A stretch of 5,361 nt of DNA from Nanobdellota archaeon (GTDB lineage: Archaea > Nanobdellota > Nanobdellia > SCGC-AAA011-G17 > ARS1403): positions 1-5,361 of the forward strand of contig JAHJRB010000105.1 in the NCBI GenBank assembly GCA_018831025.1. Direction: 5' to 3'. The notes beneath the pieces are model-generated. The model was not told the DNA's origin, searched no databases, and saw nothing but the letters and a program-made list of their open reading frames with translations. Each line of letters opens with the position of its first letter. Within the stretch, counting starts at the first letter, position 1. Both the position numbers and the translations under genes were made by a program. Shown here piece after piece: positions 4,241-5,361 of this stretch.

Positions 4241-4783
4241 ATGTATGAAGCTGGAGAAGATAGTTTTTTAATTGGTAAATATATAAAGAAGTTTAGTAAA
4301 GGAAAGGTTCTTGAGATTGGTTGTGGAAGTGGCTATTTAATGGAAATTGCCTTATCTAAAACTAAAAATGTTAAAGGTGTTGATATAGATAAAGAAAGTG
4401 TTGAATTTTGCAGGAAAAAAGGTTTAGATGTTTCTTATAGTGATTTATTTAGTAATGTAAAAGGTAAATTTGATGTTATTATTTTTAATCCGCCGTATTT
4501 GCCTCAAGAAGAGCCTTTCTTAAAAAGAAATGTTCGCGAAAGAAAAAATCTGGACATAATTGGAGGAAAAAGAGGATATGAGGTAATTGAAAGATTTTTT
4601 AAAGATGTTAAAGATTTTTTAAAAGAAAAAGGAGAAATATTAATTTTATTTAGCAGTTTAACTAATAAAGAAAAAGTAGATTCTATAATTAAGGAGAATA
4701 ATTTTAAGTTTGAGTTATTAGAAGAGAAATCTGTTGGATTAATGGAGAAATTATATGTTTATAGATGTTATAGAAAACGCTAA
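4241..4783 (+). CDS. HemK2/Mtq2-type protein methyltransferase (class I, SAM-dependent)
   Basis: The 180-aa protein matches the short archaeal/eukaryotic HemK2 (Mtq2) form, which lacks the N-terminal domain of bacterial PrmC. It starts with the family's YEAGEDSFL (2-10; usually YEPAEDTFLL). The SAM-binding motif I is VLEIGCGSGYL (23-33), the acidic end of strand 2 is VDID (47-50), and the catalytic N-P-P-Y (83-86) binds the target glutamine amide. A GGKRG loop (108-112) follows. By family knowledge the enzyme N5-methylates the glutamine of the GGQ motif in release factor aRF1, usually with the Trm112 zinc protein as partner; Trm112 is not in this window. Another N-methylation target cannot be excluded. 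The gene is the third of a tight operon, 1 nt after the winged-helix gene. Confidence 0.86.
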   Translation: MYEAGEDSFLIGKYIKKFSKGKVLEIGCGSGYLMEIALSKTKNVKGVDIDKESVEFCRKKGLDVSYSDLFSNVKGKFDVIIFNPPYLPQEEPFLKRNVRERKNLDIIGGKRGYEVIERFFKDVKDFLKEKGEILILFSSLTNKEKVDSIIKENNFKFELLEEKSVGLMEKLYVYRCYRKR

Positions 4784-4785
4784 TT

Positions 4786-4793
4786 ATTTAAAT
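4786..4793 (+). promoter_or_regulatory. TATA box for the membrane-protein pair
   Basis: ATTTAAAT is centred 25-26 nt before ATG 4815, predicting a leaderless mRNA. It begins 3 nt after the methyltransferase stop, so the pair has its own promoter. Confidence 0.55.
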
Positions 4794-4814
4794 TAAGTTG
4801 GTTTAAGCTATTAT

Positions 4815-5009
4815 ATGGTTTTAGCTCCCTTTAAGAAAGAAAAAGCTCAAAAAAAATTTGGATTGACAACTTTGATAGTGGGTTTAATTTTGATTATGAT
4901 AACTGCACCTTTTTATATTAAATTCGGAGGTTATTCTTTCGTGAGTACTTCTCTGGGAGGAGCATTAGCTTTAATTGGTTTGGTTTATTTTATAGACGCT
5001 ATTTCTTAA
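4815..5009 (+). CDS. Small membrane protein, 64 aa, two predicted helices
   Basis: This 64-aa protein starts at the position predicted by its TATA box. A short lysine-rich N-terminus (residues 7-14) is followed by a first hydrophobic helix (about 16-35), a brief polar turn (FGGYS), and a second helix with small residues (about 43-63, GGALALIG). By the positive-inside rule the basic N-terminus, and so probably both ends, should face the cytoplasm. I recognise no family or catalytic motif. It forms a two-gene unit with the next membrane protein, whose ATG follows after one base, so they may act together in the membrane; that is inference from spacing. Confidence 0.68.
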   Translation: MVLAPFKKEKAQKKFGLTTLIVGLILIMITAPFYIKFGGYSFVSTSLGGALALIGLVYFIDAIS

Positions 5010-5010
5010 A

Positions 5011-5274
5011 ATGAATAAGAAAATAAGGAAAAATTTATTGGATTTAGAATATCAAAGAACATTGAATAATTCTAATATTATTTATCTTGCAGTTGTTACT
5101 TTCCTTATTGCTATTTTATTTTTTAAATTTGATAAAGAAATCAATCTTCTGATTAAGGCATATGCTATTATGGTTTTTATAATTATTATTTCTATAATCA
5201 AATACATCTATGATGAAAAATTTAACTTACAAGCCGAGAAGTCTCCTTGCGAAAGCTGGGAGATGAAAGGCTAA
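5011..5274 (+). CDS. Small membrane protein, 87 aa, two predicted helices
   Basis: The 87-aa product has a basic N-terminus (NKKIRKN), hydrophobic helices at about 22-40 and 47-67, and a short loop FDKEIN between them. Its polar tail of about 20 residues contains a single cysteine (Cys80) near the end. The likely topology puts both ends in the cytoplasm. It starts 1 nt after the stop of the 64-aa membrane protein without its own ribosome site, so translation is probably coupled. The final codons, for EKSPCESWEMKG, are much richer in G and C than the rest and can fold as an RNA hairpin (5232-5272). I recognise no family. Confidence 0.66.
   Translation: MNKKIRKNLLDLEYQRTLNNSNIIYLAVVTFLIAILFFKFDKEINLLIKAYAIMVFIIIISIIKYIYDEKFNLQAEKSPCESWEMKG
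5232..5272 (+). other. Predicted RNA hairpin with GAAA tetraloop at the 3' end of the last membrane gene
   Basis: AGCC (5232-5235) can pair with GGCT (5269-5272), and TCTCC (5242-5246) with GGAGA (5259-5263). The apex is GC-GAAA-GC (5249-5256), a GNRA tetraloop. Between the two stems is a purine internal loop (GAGAA opposite GAAA). AAACA follows directly (5273-5277). The pairing is direct base matching; any function is inference. It could be a 3' end stabiliser, a leader element of the next gene, or an H/ACA-like RNA. Confidence 0.35.
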
Positions 5275-5312
5275 ACAAAAGTATTATGTAGTTATTTATG
5301 TATCATATATGT

Positions 5313-5361
5313 ATGGAAAAGAGAACCACAATACAAATTGAGCATAAAACATTAGAGAAAA
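5313..5361 (+). CDS. 5' end of a ribbon-helix-helix (CopG/Arc-type) protein (partial)
   Basis: Sixteen codons are visible from ATG 5313 before the window ends, reading MEKRTTIQIEHKTLEK. The R-T-T-I-Q-I strand followed by a polar turn and K-T-L-E-K helix start is the typical N-terminus of ribbon-helix-helix DNA-binding proteins. Many of these are antitoxins of VapBC/RelBE-like pairs, though some are stand-alone repressors. An in-frame ATG at 5298 would add five residues (MYHIC) and lacks support. No clear Shine-Dalgarno site is seen; a weak TATA-like stretch (TATTATGTA, 5282-5290) would fit a leaderless start. The gene lies 38 nt after the membrane pair. Confidence 0.6.
   Translation, partial: MEKRTTIQIEHKTLEK

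Noticed and set aside
1..5361. CRISPR array, tRNA, rRNA, transposase or long direct/inverted repeats
   Set aside because: I looked for regularly spaced repeats, tRNA cloverleaf signals, rRNA core motifs and transposase signatures on both strands and saw none. The CARF-like gene alone is not evidence of a CRISPR locus here.

Overview
The window looks like a compact, AT-rich archaeal chromosome segment. The evidence is an Orc1/Cdc6 initiator, an AbrB-PhoU regulator of archaeal type, a HemK2/Mtq2-type methyltransferase, TTTAAATA-like TATA boxes about 25-27 nt before several start codons (leaderless mRNAs), and GGTGA Shine-Dalgarno sites where a leader exists. Very short spacers, many very small proteins and the style of the winged-helix gene suggest a DPANN-type lineage (Woesearchaeota/Pacearchaeota-like). 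That placement is inference, since no rRNA or other marker is present.

Layout. The left edge has the first 16 codons of an acidic protein on the minus strand, divergent from an AbrB-PhoU protein (119-1072, +). That gene meets a small calcineurin-type metallophosphoesterase (1069-1668, -) tail to tail with a 4-nt overlap. The next 430 bases hold three very small minus-strand ORFs (42, 28 and 33 codons). Each has its own Shine-Dalgarno site, and the three are chained by tiny gaps or overlaps. They sit downstream of an unusually GC-rich 34-base element. Further right on the minus strand are orc1/cdc6 (2132-3175) and a 118-aa Rossmann/CARF-like protein (3214-3570).

At about 3600 transcription switches strand through two back-to-back TATA boxes. 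To the right, all on the plus strand, are a tight operon of a 50-aa helical protein, a winged-helix protein and a HemK2-type methyltransferase; a pair of two-helix membrane proteins with their own promoter; and the first 16 codons of a ribbon-helix-helix protein cut by the window end.

No rRNA, tRNA, CRISPR array, transposase or long repeat was seen. The points most worth a second look are the stand-alone CARF-like protein beside cdc6, the chained micro-ORFs with a structured leader, a possible ATA start in the PhoU gene, an ORB-like sequence near cdc6, and a GNRA-capped hairpin at the end of the last membrane gene.
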